From: an uncultured Lachnospiraceae bacterium
Lineage (GTDB): Bacteria > Bacillota > Clostridia > Lachnospirales > Lachnospiraceae
NCBI GenBank assembly: GCA_947567595.1
Contig: CANOMQ010000003.1
Location: 62,001-126,000 of the forward strand
Length of the DNA stretch: 64,000 bases
Reading direction: 5' to 3'
Shown here: piece by piece, positions 1 to 8,514 of the stretch
How the letters are laid out: each line of letters begins with the position of its first letter
Position numbering within the stretch: the stretch's first letter is position 1
Made by a program: the position numbers and the translations under genes
The notes under the pieces: generated by a model
Seen by the model: the letters and a program-made list of their open reading frames with translations, nothing else
The model's database searches: none
What the model was told of the DNA's origin: nothing

Positions 1-397
1 CACCAAGCCACACCGGAAGTCCGCTGCTGATGAAAATCCCGCATAGCATCAAAATCGCGCTAAACAAAGTCACCATAAAAAGTCCCTGACGCACAACGCT
101 GCGCGCCCCCTTTTCATCGCGTGCCCCAATCCGCTGCGCCACCTGAACCGTAAACCCGATTGAGGCTGCTGAGCACAGTCCGCCCATAAGCCACGTGCTT
201 GATGCCACAACGCCGATGGCGGCGGAGCCGTCTGCCCCCAGATGCCCCACCATCGACGCGTCAATATACTGCATCACAATTGATGAAATCTGCGCAAAAA
301 TCGCAGGAATGCTAAGCTGTATTGTCAAAAGCGCCTGTTCGCGGAGCGTAAGCCTCTCCCCAAGACGCAGCTTTTCAAGCAGTTTTGTCGTCCCCAT
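1..397 (-). CDS. MATE family efflux transporter, N-terminal part
   Basis: The first 132 codons of a multidrug/toxin extrusion (MATE) transporter are present; the gene runs off the left edge of the window. MATE proteins are 12-helix membrane exporters of cationic drugs driven by Na+ or H+. The visible protein has the family's short cytoplasmic start, a first helix around residues 25-45, the stretch YIDASMVGHLGADGSAAIG typical of the helix 1-2 region, and a second helix with WLMGGLCSAASIGFTVQVAQRIGA around 68-90. Start chosen at 397 because GAGGA lies six bases upstream; another ATG at 403 overlaps that site. It is on the same strand as the genes behind it. The substrate cannot be told. Confidence 0.85.
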   Translation of the reverse strand, partial: MGTTKLLEKLRLGERLTLREQALLTIQLSIPAIFAQISSIVMQYIDASMVGHLGADGSAAIGVVASSTWLMGGLCSAASIGFTVQVAQRIGARDEKGARSVVRQGLFMVTLFSAILMLCGIFISSGLPVWLG

Positions 398-432
398 TTC
401 CATTCCTCACCAAAAAAATCCCCTGTTCCTGT

Positions 433-1185
433 CTAACAAATCAGCTCCAAAACCAAATAAATTACCGGCTGATGAAGCATATAAAGAATAAGCGAATGCC
501 TCCCAACCCACTCAACAGGCGCGCAGACACCCTGCTCCAGCACACCAAGCAGCTCCTTCTGTTCCAAAAGCCGGAATAAAAAGTACCCTGAACAAAAAAG
601 AAACAGCCACGGAATGATGGAAAAATAATCCGTGGAATAAAACGCTTTATCCGGAAACCCAAGGTATGTTAACATAAGCCTTGCCAAACGGCTCTCACAC
701 GCATAAAGCGCGGCAGACACCTCCCATAACCGAAACGACTCGAAGCCAAGCCAGCCCTCATTGACATTTCGCGTTATAAAAAACAAAAGAAAGCTGACCA
801 CCAATCCAACCCCCGGGCTGCACTTTTGAAGCAGCTTATCCAACGCACCCGCAAAGATCATGCAGGAGCCAATCAGCGTCAGCACGCCAAAAACAACCCT
901 GTTTTCCGGCATCAGCAAAAGCGTCACGGCGGTAATCAACGCCCCGCCCAAAAACACCGTCAGTCCTCTTTTCACCGGACGGCTTCCCAAAGGCAGGCAA
1001 AAGCCGGAAAGCGTTATAAACGTCCAGCAGATACCCTGCTGCCAGATATAACCGCCCGCCGACTGATACCAATCCCAGCGCACCCCATACAGATAGACCA
1101 AATCCCACGCTGTATGGAATGCAATCATATTCAAAAAAGCGAACCCTCTGAGTCCGTCCAGTGTCCGGTATCGGGCTTTTTTCAT
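433..1185 (-). CDS. DUF1624/heparan-alpha-glucosaminide N-acetyltransferase-like membrane protein
   Basis: Multi-spanning membrane protein of about 250 residues. The N-terminal RYRTLDGLRGFAFLNMIAFHTAWDL is the signature of the heparan-alpha-glucosaminide N-acetyltransferase-like (DUF1624) family, whose eukaryotic members transfer acetyl groups across a membrane; the bacterial substrate is unknown. About seven hydrophobic segments follow, and it ends with GRHSLILYMLHQPVIYLVLELIC, the HQP motif typical of this superfamily. I place the start at 1185, where ATGA overlaps the stop of the upstream Na/phosphate transporter gene and GGAG lies about 12 bases before; a start at 1203 is open but has no ribosome binding site. 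The overlap suggests coupled translation. Role: probable modification of a surface polymer (inference). Confidence 0.75.
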   Translation of the reverse strand: MKKARYRTLDGLRGFAFLNMIAFHTAWDLVYLYGVRWDWYQSAGGYIWQQGICWTFITLSGFCLPLGSRPVKRGLTVFLGGALITAVTLLLMPENRVVFGVLTLIGSCMIFAGALDKLLQKCSPGVGLVVSFLLFFITRNVNEGWLGFESFRLWEVSAALYACESRLARLMLTYLGFPDKAFYSTDYFSIIPWLFLFCSGYFLFRLLEQKELLGVLEQGVCAPVEWVGRHSLILYMLHQPVIYLVLELIC

Positions 1186-2972
1186 TGCTTGCTCTTTCTC
1201 CATTTTTTGAATTTATTGATATTGAACTGCTCCTCGTAATCCTCATAAAACGAGGTGTAAAGCTCATTATTCGTCTCACGGATACTCTTCTGATACTCAT
1301 GCGTATCAAAATCCTCCGCCTCCACCTCAAGAAGCGCCAGCGCCACATTCGAGCAGTGCGCGCCAATCCGCTCAAAATCCGTCAGGATATTGTTGAACGC
1401 AAACCCCTGCTTCATCTCACACTTGCCATTCTTTAACCGCGTGATATGTCTGGACTTTAGTTCATTGCAAAGCACATTAATCAGCTCCCGCAGCGGCTCC
1501 ACGCGAAGCGCCGTGTAAATATCATCATCGCTAAACGATTTGACCGTCAGGTCAAGGATTTCCTTCACCGCGCCGCTGAGTACGCCAAGCTCATAGACCG
1601 CCTCGTCCGAGAAGCCAATCTTTTTCTCGTGCAGTTCATTTGCCGACTTGGACAAATTGACCGCATGATCACCCAAACGCTCAAAATCACTGATTGTATG
1701 TAACAGAATAGACACCTGCTTGGACTGGTTCTCCGTCATGTCTCGTCCCGTAAGCTGCATCAGATACGACCCCAGCTTATCCTCATACTTATCAATCAGG
1801 TTTTCCTTCTCCTGAACCTTATTGTAGCGCTCGTCCGCATAATCCTCAAACAGGCTTATCGCACGCTGGATATTTTTCCTTGCCTTCTTTACCATGCCGC
1901 TTGCCGCCGTATGGCTCTGACCGATTGCAAGTGCCGGATAGTTCAGGAAACGCTCCTCAAGCAAATCGAAATCCGCCTGATCCTCCCTGTCCTCCGCGCT
2001 GTCCTTCACAAGCACAAAGACAAGCTTCTCAATCCACTTGATAAACGGAAACAAAATCATCACGGTCGCAAGCCGGAACACCGTATTGAGCATGGCAATC
2101 GTAATCGGCGTCATTGTGATATCCATAAATTCAAACCGAACAATCGCATGCACCACATAAAAGGCAATCGACCAGAACAGCATACCAAACAGGTCATTCA
2201 TCAGATAAATTAATGCCGTCCGCTTACCGTTCTTATTTGTGCCGATAGAGGATAAAAGCACCGGGCAAGCCGCGCCGACACCGATACCCATCGTAATCGG
2301 GAACGCCGTCGCAAAGCTGATTGCGCCTGTCACGGAAAGCGCCTGTAAAATACCAATGGAAGCCGATGCACTCTGCAAAACCGCCGTGAACAAAATTCCC
2401 ACAAGGATACCCATAATCGGATTGGAGAACATGGTAAGCATATTCACAAAATGCTCGTTTTCCTTTAAAGGCGAAACCGCGCCGCTCATGCTCTGCATTC
2501 CTACCATTAAAATAGAAAAGCCAAGCATGATGTCACCTACGTTTTTATAGGTGGATTTTTTTGAGACCGTCTTAAACAAAATACCAATAATCGAAACAAC
2601 CGCCGAAATCGTCGCCGTTGACAGAAGCTGCGCGATACCGTTGGAGCCTTCAATATAGGACAGACACAAAATCCAGCCCGTGATGCTCGTACCGATATTG
2701 GCACCCATTATGATACCAATCGCCTGCGCAACCTTCATCATGCCGGAGTTTACAAAGCCCACCACCATGACCGTTGTGGCTGATGAGGACTGAATCACTG
2801 CCGTGACCGCCGCCCCAAGCAGCACCCCCTTAATCGGCGTACTTGTCAGCTTATATAAAATCAGCTCAAGCTTCTCTCCTGCCGCCTTCTTCAATCCGTC
2901 GCCCATCAGCGACATTCCAAACAGAAACAACGCAACTCCGCTCAGTAGCGCTAAAATCGATGTAATGCCCAT
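1182..2972 (-). CDS. Na/Pi cotransporter family protein with PhoU-like C-terminal domain
   Basis: Predicted sodium-dependent phosphate transporter of 596 residues. The N-terminal half (about 1-320) carries the two inverted Na_Pi_cotrans repeats, with the paired signatures QSSSATTVMVVGF near residue 61 and QSASASIGILQAL near residue 201, in eight or more membrane segments. The C-terminal third (about 350-570) is soluble and helical with two PhoU-like bundles (for example SILLHTISDFERLGDHAVNLSKSA and NILTDFERIGAHCSNVALALLEVE). This NptA/YjbB-type fusion is common in Firmicutes and may import or export phosphate. The gene overlaps the downstream membrane acyltransferase gene by four bases (ATGA). 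Confidence 0.9.
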   Translation of the reverse strand: MGITSILALLSGVALFLFGMSLMGDGLKKAAGEKLELILYKLTSTPIKGVLLGAAVTAVIQSSSATTVMVVGFVNSGMMKVAQAIGIIMGANIGTSITGWILCLSYIEGSNGIAQLLSTATISAVVSIIGILFKTVSKKSTYKNVGDIMLGFSILMVGMQSMSGAVSPLKENEHFVNMLTMFSNPIMGILVGILFTAVLQSASASIGILQALSVTGAISFATAFPITMGIGVGAACPVLLSSIGTNKNGKRTALIYLMNDLFGMLFWSIAFYVVHAIVRFEFMDITMTPITIAMLNTVFRLATVMILFPFIKWIEKLVFVLVKDSAEDREDQADFDLLEERFLNYPALAIGQSHTAASGMVKKARKNIQRAISLFEDYADERYNKVQEKENLIDKYEDKLGSYLMQLTGRDMTENQSKQVSILLHTISDFERLGDHAVNLSKSANELHEKKIGFSDEAVYELGVLSGAVKEILDLTVKSFSDDDIYTALRVEPLRELINVLCNELKSRHITRLKNGKCEMKQGFAFNNILTDFERIGAHCSNVALALLEVEAEDFDTHEYQKSIRETNNELYTSFYEDYEEQFNINKFKKWRKSKQ

Positions 2973-3097
2973 TTTTTCATTTTCCTCTTCCTTTGTAGTA
3001 AGGCTATGAATGCCTTTTTCAATAAACTACCAAACTCCATTATAAACTATCCCACGGGCATTTTACAATCCTATTTTTGCTTTTTGTTTCAGACTTT

Positions 3098-4417
3098 TTA
3101 TTTCAGATGCTCCTCGAAGCCCGCAAGGTAATTCACGAACTGCTGCGCCGTACGCCCCGAGATACCGCCGTGGCTTAGCTCCCACTTGTTCGCTTCCGCG
3201 CGCAGCTCCTCGTCCGGCATCGTAATTCCCTGCCTGTGCGCAAGCTCTATGACAATATTGAAATACTCCTTCTGTGACGGCTTCGAGTAATTGATTGTCA
3301 CGCCAAAGCGGTTCACCAAGGAAAGCTTTTCCTCCATCGTATCGGACTGGTGCATTCCGTTTTGCACCTTGACATCGCTTCGGTCGCTCCATGTTTCCTT
3401 AATCAGGTGCCTGCGGTTTGAGGTCGCGTAAATTAAAATATTATCCGGTCTTGTCTCGACGCCGCCCTCAATGACCGCCTTTAAGAACTTATATTCGGTC
3501 TCAAACTCCTCAAAGGAAAGGTCGTCCATGTAAATGATAAAGCGGTAATTCCTGTTTTTAATCTGTGCAATCACGTTTGACAAATCCTTGAACTGATGCT
3601 TATAAATCTCAATCATGCGCAGCCCCTGCGGGTAAAATTCATTCACAATCGCCTTGATGCTTGTGGATTTTCCGGTACCGCTGTCGCCAAACAAAAGCAC
3701 ATTGTTTGCCTTCTTCCCTTCCACAAACGCCTTCGTGTTGTCAATCAGCTTTTTCTTTTGGATTTCATAGCCGATTAAGTCGTCAAGCATCACCTTGTCC
3801 ATGTTGTTGATTGCCACAAACTCCACATCTGTCCCATGACCGCTTTCCCTGATGCGGAATGCCTTGTTCAAGCCAAACATTCCGACGCCATACGCCTTGT
3901 AAAACGCGGTCACGCAGTCAAAAAATTCATTTTCATCAGCCGCCATCTCAAGCTCCGCGCTAAGGTCGATTATTTTTTCGCTGACATTTTTGTTGTACAT
4001 CAGCTCCTTTTTTCCGATTGCCTTATAATTGGAAAGCTGAGAAAAGCAGTCGATGCCAAGCTCTTTTTCAATCGTGGAAAAATCAAAATGGAACAGGTTG
4101 TAAAACACCCTGAAATCGTTTTTTGCAAAATGGTTCACGCTACCCTCATTTGCCCCGACCTTTTCACAGGTGATGCTGAACGGATTTTCATTTGTCACAA
4201 GAAAAAACGTCAGATAGTTCTGCCATAAATTGTAATTAAAGCCATAGTCCGTCGCCACGATTAAAAGCCGCTTGACCTGTGTGTAAATATCCTTTATCAG
4301 GGTCGGCTTCGAGCTTGTCTTCTCGTAATTGCGCCGGAATATTTCCCCCATCTGATAAAGGATACAGTTCTCGTCCATATCCCCGTACATAATTAATTTC
4401 GCTATCTCTCTATACAT
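3098..4417 (-). CDS. DUF815-type P-loop ATPase
   Basis: A 439-residue protein with a helical N-terminal region and a C-terminal AAA-like ATPase domain. Walker A GDSGTGKS lies near residues 244-251, and a Walker B strand RFIIYMDDLSFEEFETEY follows near 290-305. ATSNRRHLIKETW and VNRFGVTINYSKPSQKEYFNIV are characteristic of the DUF815 family of bacterial ATPases, whose cellular role is not established. The ATG is preceded by AGGAGG at five bases. A 16-bp palindrome ATGACACATGTGTCAT lies about 36 bases upstream and could be an operator (inference). The neighbouring tRNA-modification genes do not explain its function. Confidence 0.8.
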   Translation of the reverse strand: MYREIAKLIMYGDMDENCILYQMGEIFRRNYEKTSSKPTLIKDIYTQVKRLLIVATDYGFNYNLWQNYLTFFLVTNENPFSITCEKVGANEGSVNHFAKNDFRVFYNLFHFDFSTIEKELGIDCFSQLSNYKAIGKKELMYNKNVSEKIIDLSAELEMAADENEFFDCVTAFYKAYGVGMFGLNKAFRIRESGHGTDVEFVAINNMDKVMLDDLIGYEIQKKKLIDNTKAFVEGKKANNVLLFGDSGTGKSTSIKAIVNEFYPQGLRMIEIYKHQFKDLSNVIAQIKNRNYRFIIYMDDLSFEEFETEYKFLKAVIEGGVETRPDNILIYATSNRRHLIKETWSDRSDVKVQNGMHQSDTMEEKLSLVNRFGVTINYSKPSQKEYFNIVIELAHRQGITMPDEELRAEANKWELSHGGISGRTAQQFVNYLAGFEEHLK

Positions 4418-4452
4418 TTTAACCTCCTGCTGATTTATGTTCTTTATTTTTT

Positions 4453-4468
4453 ATGACACATGTGTCAT
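4453..4468. promoter_or_regulatory. Palindrome copy 1, TGACACATGTGTCA
   Basis: A perfect 16-bp palindrome ATGACACATGTGTCAT lies between the tcdA stop (which it overlaps) and the DUF815 ATPase start. It is one of four related sites at about 4453, 4563, 4596 and 6083, all flanked by T-rich runs. This copy could be an operator for the ATPase gene or a member of a small repeat family; no regulator is known. Confidence 0.5.
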
Positions 4469-5205
4469 TTTTCACCTGCAATGTCCTTTATGACTTCCCC
4501 CGCAATGATAAGCCCTGCAACAGAAGGGACAAAGGAAACACTGCCCGGTATCTGTCTTTTTCTGACACCTGTGTCACTTTCATTCGCATCATTTATGACA
4601 TCTGTGTCACTTTTTGGCGTCAGGGGTTTTTCCTGTGAATACACGACCTTGAGTTTTTCAATGCCCCTTTTTTTCAACTCCCTGCGCATGACCTTTGCGA
4701 GCGGACAGACGCTTGTCTCATAAATATCCGCCACCTGAAACGCAGACGCATCCAGCTTGTTTCCCGCACCCATCGAGGAAATAATCGGCGTGTGCGACCT
4801 CTCTGCCTGCATGACAAGCGCGATTTTCCCCGTCACCGTGTCAATCGCGTCCACAACGTAATCATAGTCGTAAAAATTGAACGCCGACGCCGTTTCGGGC
4901 AGATAAAAAACCTTATGCGTGCCGACCACCGCCGCAGGATTGATGTCCAAAATCCGCTCCTTTGCCACATCGACCTTGTAACGCCCGATGGTGCTGTGCG
5001 TGGCGATAATCTGACGGTTGATGTTCGACGGGCTGACCTTGTCATTATCAATCAGCTCCAACGCACCAATCCCGCTGCGCGCAAGCGCCTCCACAACATA
5101 TCCGCCAACGCCGCCAACGCCAAACACGGCGACCCTTGCACGTCTTAGCTTTTCCATTCCCCTATCGCCCACCAAAAGGGCTGTCCTTGAAAACACACTA
5201 TCCAA
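4465..5205 (-). CDS. tcdA: tRNA threonylcarbamoyladenosine dehydratase (TcdA/ThiF-HesA family)
   Basis: E1-like adenylating enzyme that converts t6A37 of tRNA to its cyclic form. The protein begins DSVFSRTALLVGDRGMEKL, the standard N-terminus of TcdA, followed by the nucleotide-binding loop VAVFGVGGVGGYV (about 24-36), the DNDKVSPSNINRQ motif and VVDAIDTVTGKIAL. The start is a TTG at 5205 with GGAGG eight bases upstream, overlapping the end of the ttcA-like gene by eight bases; the frame is open to 5301 but those residues do not match the family. An insertion around residues 197-214 (SDTDVINDANESDTGV) is encoded by two copies of a palindromic repeat and precedes the conserved PGSVSFVPSVAGLIIAGEVI. 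Confidence 0.9.
   Translation of the reverse strand: MDSVFSRTALLVGDRGMEKLRRARVAVFGVGGVGGYVVEALARSGIGALELIDNDKVSPSNINRQIIATHSTIGRYKVDVAKERILDINPAAVVGTHKVFYLPETASAFNFYDYDYVVDAIDTVTGKIALVMQAERSHTPIISSMGAGNKLDASAFQVADIYETSVCPLAKVMRRELKKRGIEKLKVVYSQEKPLTPKSDTDVINDANESDTGVRKRQIPGSVSFVPSVAGLIIAGEVIKDIAGEK
4563..4609. repeat. Palindrome copies 2 and 3 inside tcdA
   Basis: Two imperfect 14-bp palindromes, TGACACCTGTGTCA at 4563-4576 and TGACATCTGTGTCA at 4596-4609, lie 33 bp apart inside tcdA. They share T-rich flanks with copies 1 and 4. In frame they encode SDTGV and SDTDV in what looks like a species-specific insertion just before the conserved C-terminal motif of TcdA. Confidence 0.55.
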
Positions 5206-6109
5206 ACGTGTCGCCTCCGTTCTCCCGCGTCCAGACCTCCGGCTTCTGATTTGCGTAATCATCCAAAAAATGGTGCCTGACGCCGTCCTGCTTGTATGCA
5301 ATCACCGTGCTTAAATTCACGTTCTCCACGCTTTTGAATATATTGTTCTCAACAAACGGATTGACCTTTTTGAGCTGCTTGATAAGCTGCTTGACCTCTT
5401 TTCGCTTGGAGGAATTTTCATGCTCATTGACAAACACGCTGTTTTGGGTAAATTTGCAGGCGCATTGCAAAAATGTCAGGTTATGGTAATCACGCCACGC
5501 CTTGATGCTCTCCTCACGGATTAGATACATCGGGCGAATCAGCTCCATGCCCTCAAAATTCGTGCTGTGGAGCTTTGGCATCATGGTCTGCACCTGCCCG
5601 CCGTAGAGCATTCCCATCAAAATCGTCTCAATCACGTCGTCAAAATGGTGCCCAAGCGCGATTTTATTACAGCCAAGCGCGTGCGCCCTGCTGTAGAGAT
5701 ATCCCCGCCGCATACGCGCACACAGATAGCACGGCGAATTTTCGATATTATAGACCGACTCAAAAATATCGGTTTCAAACACGGTAATCGGTATGTTCAG
5801 CCGCTTTGCGTTACTTTCAATCAACTGCCTGTTTTTAGGCACATAGCCCGGATCCATCACTAAAAATACCAAGTCAAAATCAAATTTATTGTGGCGCTTT
5901 AGCTCCTGAAAGAGCTTTGCCATCAGCATGGAATCCTTCCCGCCCGAAATGCAGACCGCGATTTTATCGCCCTCCTGTACAAGGTCATAATCGCGTATCG
6001 CCTTTGTAAATCGGCACCATATTTTTTTTCGGTGACGTTTTCTTAAATCCTGCTCTATCTCAAGATAATCCGTCTCGTTTTCTGACACCTGTGTCATATT
6101 TTCGTCCAT
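5198..6109 (-). CDS. TtcA-like tRNA thiolation PP-loop ATPase
   Basis: PP-loop ATP pyrophosphatase of the TtcA/TtuA class, enzymes that activate a tRNA base for thiolation. Visible motifs are the PP-loop ISGGKDSM (about 53-60), CYLC near 125, GHHFDDVIETILMGMLYGG, and a third cysteine site CACKF near 225, the pattern of iron-sulphur-dependent tRNA thiolases. The exact target base cannot be read from the sequence. Start set at 6109 because an upstream ATG at 6163 sits inside a terminator-like hairpin; AAGG precedes the chosen ATG at a rather long distance. The start of the gene holds palindrome copy 4 (6083-6096). Its stop overlaps the TTG start of tcdA, so the two tRNA-modification genes form one unit. 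Confidence 0.82.
   Translation of the reverse strand: MDENMTQVSENETDYLEIEQDLRKRHRKKIWCRFTKAIRDYDLVQEGDKIAVCISGGKDSMLMAKLFQELKRHNKFDFDLVFLVMDPGYVPKNRQLIESNAKRLNIPITVFETDIFESVYNIENSPCYLCARMRRGYLYSRAHALGCNKIALGHHFDDVIETILMGMLYGGQVQTMMPKLHSTNFEGMELIRPMYLIREESIKAWRDYHNLTFLQCACKFTQNSVFVNEHENSSKRKEVKQLIKQLKKVNPFVENNIFKSVENVNLSTVIAYKQDGVRHHFLDDYANQKPEVWTRENGGDTFG
6083..6096. repeat. Palindrome copy 4, TGACACCTGTGTCA
   Basis: Fourth copy of the palindrome found in and after tcdA. It lies within the first ten codons of the ttcA-like gene (encoding MTQVS) and has the same T-rich flanks as the other copies. It could be an operator site near the 5' end of the unit or a mobile repeat. Confidence 0.5.
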
Positions 6110-6149
6110 TTTTACATGCTGCCTTTCTTCCTGACTGCTCCCTGAAAGC

Positions 6150-6177
6150 ATAACCCCGCACACAATGCGGGGTTATA
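6150..6177 (-). terminator. Hairpin after the cNMP-binding-like gene
   Basis: Perfect 10-bp inverted repeat TAACCCCGCA / TGCGGGGTTA with a 5-6 base loop, starting about 17 bases after the stop of the 773-residue protein. The T tail is weak, so it may terminate only partly. It also argues against the upstream start codon of the ttcA-like gene, which lies inside it. Confidence 0.55.
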
Positions 6178-6192
6178 CAAATGTAATCCTTT

Positions 6193-8514
6193 TTACATCT
6201 CTGCAAAAAACTTATATGTATTCATCATCTCGTCCGGTATCTCGTCCGTTACTTTCTGAAGCGCCTTAATCTTTAACTCAAACTCCTGCTTCTTCTTCTG
6301 CGCATTTCGGATACTTCTCGCCTGCGCCACCTCGTAAGGCCGCTGTACGTTGAGCTTCGTGCGAAGCGACTTCTCAAACGGACAGTACGTCGCCACAATC
6401 TCCCTTGCGACCTTGTTCATCTTCATTGAGCCGTTCGCCTCGTTCTTAATCCACGCCTCATAATCCATCAGGAAAATCTCACGCGAATTGTTTCTTGCCT
6501 TCTGTATCTGAAGCTTCACCTTCTCGCGCGCCTCGTCCGAAAGGTCGCGGTTCTTCCTATAAAACTGGATATAATCCATATATTCCGAGGTCAGCGACTT
6601 CACCTTCACGTCATTCCATGCCATACCCTGTATACAACGGCAGATTTCCCAGCGGAACCGTCCGAACATCTTAACCATAAGGTCATCAATGTTTGTGCTC
6701 GTCATCACAGGGAAGCAAAAGCGCGCGGGCGTGCCCTTGTTCTTACCGCCGATTTCCTGCCACATCGACGCGTTTGTTCCAAACAGCGGGAACAAAATTA
6801 CGTCAGGATACACATTCTTCATAACCGTCTCATTCGAAATCTTGAGATCATTGTTTGAATAAATAACTTCCCTGTAAAATACGGAATAGTCAATCTTTAT
6901 CAGCTTCTTGACACTCTCATTAATCATGCGCTTCGTGACAAGGATTTTATCAAGATATCCGAAGATTGCTTCCTTGTAAAGGATGGGCATGTATGCCGAC
7001 GGCTGACCGTAGAGCGTACGCATGTTGCTCATAAACATATTCATAACCTCGTACTCCACACGCCTGTTCATATCGTATAACAAGGTCTTCTGCTCTTTCT
7101 CGGTAATTTCACCCTGTTTCTTAAGGGAACGTAAATTCTCAACATAATCCTCATCAAACTCACTCTTTGACGGATCGCGCTTGCCGTCCTTAATCATGTC
7201 AAGCCATTCCATCATGCTGACAACCTTGCACGGTCCCTCATTCTGCTCATACTCAATTCCGCAGAGAAACGAAAGGTGCTCCGGATCTAGCAGACGCTCG
7301 TCGATATAACCGTAATTCATAAAAAGCTCCACAGCCTTTGGCGGCGCGATAAGCCCTTCCCTGATTTTGCGGTAGCAGGCAAGATAGAGCTTAAAAATAA
7401 GCGGCGTAATCGTCTTTTTCGCCTTCTTTACATCGTCCTCCACCGAAAGTCTGTCCGGCACCTCCACAAGATGGTCGATATTTGTTTTCAGCTTCTCCCT
7501 GTCCTCATCGCTGATTGGTGCATACTTAAGGATTTGGTCAAGCGAATTGGGAAGCGACGCCACATCACGCTCAATATCCTTCTCGCGCTCCTCCTTCGTC
7601 TTCTCCTCTTTCGCAATAATCTCTTTTCCGGCAAGCGATGCCATGCTGTCCTTCAAATGCGTAATGTCAAGCTTTGGCATTCCCTCAAGCTGCTGGCGCA
7701 GCGCGTCGTACTGGAAGGAAACCTCGTCTATAATGCTGTTTAAAAGGGTATGCAGCTCAACTGGCAAATCGTCCTTTTTCTTAACCTCATGCGCCTCTGC
7801 ACAAATATACTCAAAGAGGTTCTGTCTTGGACGAAGCCCGACAACCTCAATAATTCCCTTTATGTAATCCACCATCGCACCGCAATCCTCACGAAACGAT
7901 GCCACAAGTGTCATGATCTCATTCACCTGAAAGCTTACCATTTCCTCACTATAGGAAAAATACAGCTTGTTTGCACTAAGCGGGATTTTTGCGCCTTCTT
8001 CATAGTAAGGCATTCTGTATTCATTGATATCCAAAAGCGCCTCATACGGCTGCAATTCCTCAAGCTCCGCAAGTCCCATTGCCGCAACACCAAAGTCCTT
8101 GCAAAACGTCTTGTAATCCTCATAGCTCTTTTTTGCAAAATTAAAAATGCGCTCCGCACGGTCGGCAAGGCTGGACTTGATTCGATAAACCTCCACTGCA
8201 TTCTTAAACTGCGATGAAATCATGATTGCACGGTAATCGGCATTTTTCGCAATAATGTTTCGCAGTGTCTCTTCTCCCTGCACGGGAAGTGCGTAGACTA
8301 CAGAATCCTCGATTGCCGTATAGGTCGCATTATAGACCTCGTCGTTCATTCTGTTCAACGCTAAATACGATCCCTGCGGTCTTACAATCCGGTAATACTC
8401 TCCCTGCATGACAACCTTTCCCGCAAGAAGAATTCCAATCTGCGTGATTTTCTCACCCTTTGCGAAAATCACTTCGCCTTTTTTGACCGCGTTTTTTCCA
8501 TTTGCTTTTAGCAT
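6193..8514 (-). CDS. Large protein with N-terminal cyclic-nucleotide-binding-like domain, unknown function
   Basis: A 773-residue soluble protein. Residues 1-110 resemble a cNMP-binding beta-roll (KKGEVIFAKGEKITQIGILLAGKV, then YRIVRPQGSYLAL and YTAIEDSVVYALP). I do not recognise the rest: it is mostly helical and charged, with a coiled-coil-like stretch around 275-320 (ITHLKDSMASLAGKEIIAKEEKTKEEREKDIERDVASLP) and an aromatic-rich C-terminal half with no catalytic motif I can name. No membrane segment or signal peptide. Its start overlaps the phosphopantetheinyl transferase stop by seven bases, so the two are co-translated. Similar large cNMP-domain proteins occur in Lachnospiraceae without an assigned role. 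A regulatory or structural function is only a guess. Confidence 0.7.
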   Translation of the reverse strand: MLKANGKNAVKKGEVIFAKGEKITQIGILLAGKVVMQGEYYRIVRPQGSYLALNRMNDEVYNATYTAIEDSVVYALPVQGEETLRNIIAKNADYRAIMISSQFKNAVEVYRIKSSLADRAERIFNFAKKSYEDYKTFCKDFGVAAMGLAELEELQPYEALLDINEYRMPYYEEGAKIPLSANKLYFSYSEEMVSFQVNEIMTLVASFREDCGAMVDYIKGIIEVVGLRPRQNLFEYICAEAHEVKKKDDLPVELHTLLNSIIDEVSFQYDALRQQLEGMPKLDITHLKDSMASLAGKEIIAKEEKTKEEREKDIERDVASLPNSLDQILKYAPISDEDREKLKTNIDHLVEVPDRLSVEDDVKKAKKTITPLIFKLYLACYRKIREGLIAPPKAVELFMNYGYIDERLLDPEHLSFLCGIEYEQNEGPCKVVSMMEWLDMIKDGKRDPSKSEFDEDYVENLRSLKKQGEITEKEQKTLLYDMNRRVEYEVMNMFMSNMRTLYGQPSAYMPILYKEAIFGYLDKILVTKRMINESVKKLIKIDYSVFYREVIYSNNDLKISNETVMKNVYPDVILFPLFGTNASMWQEIGGKNKGTPARFCFPVMTSTNIDDLMVKMFGRFRWEICRCIQGMAWNDVKVKSLTSEYMDYIQFYRKNRDLSDEAREKVKLQIQKARNNSREIFLMDYEAWIKNEANGSMKMNKVAREIVATYCPFEKSLRTKLNVQRPYEVAQARSIRNAQKKKQEFELKIKALQKVTDEIPDEMMNTYKFFAEM

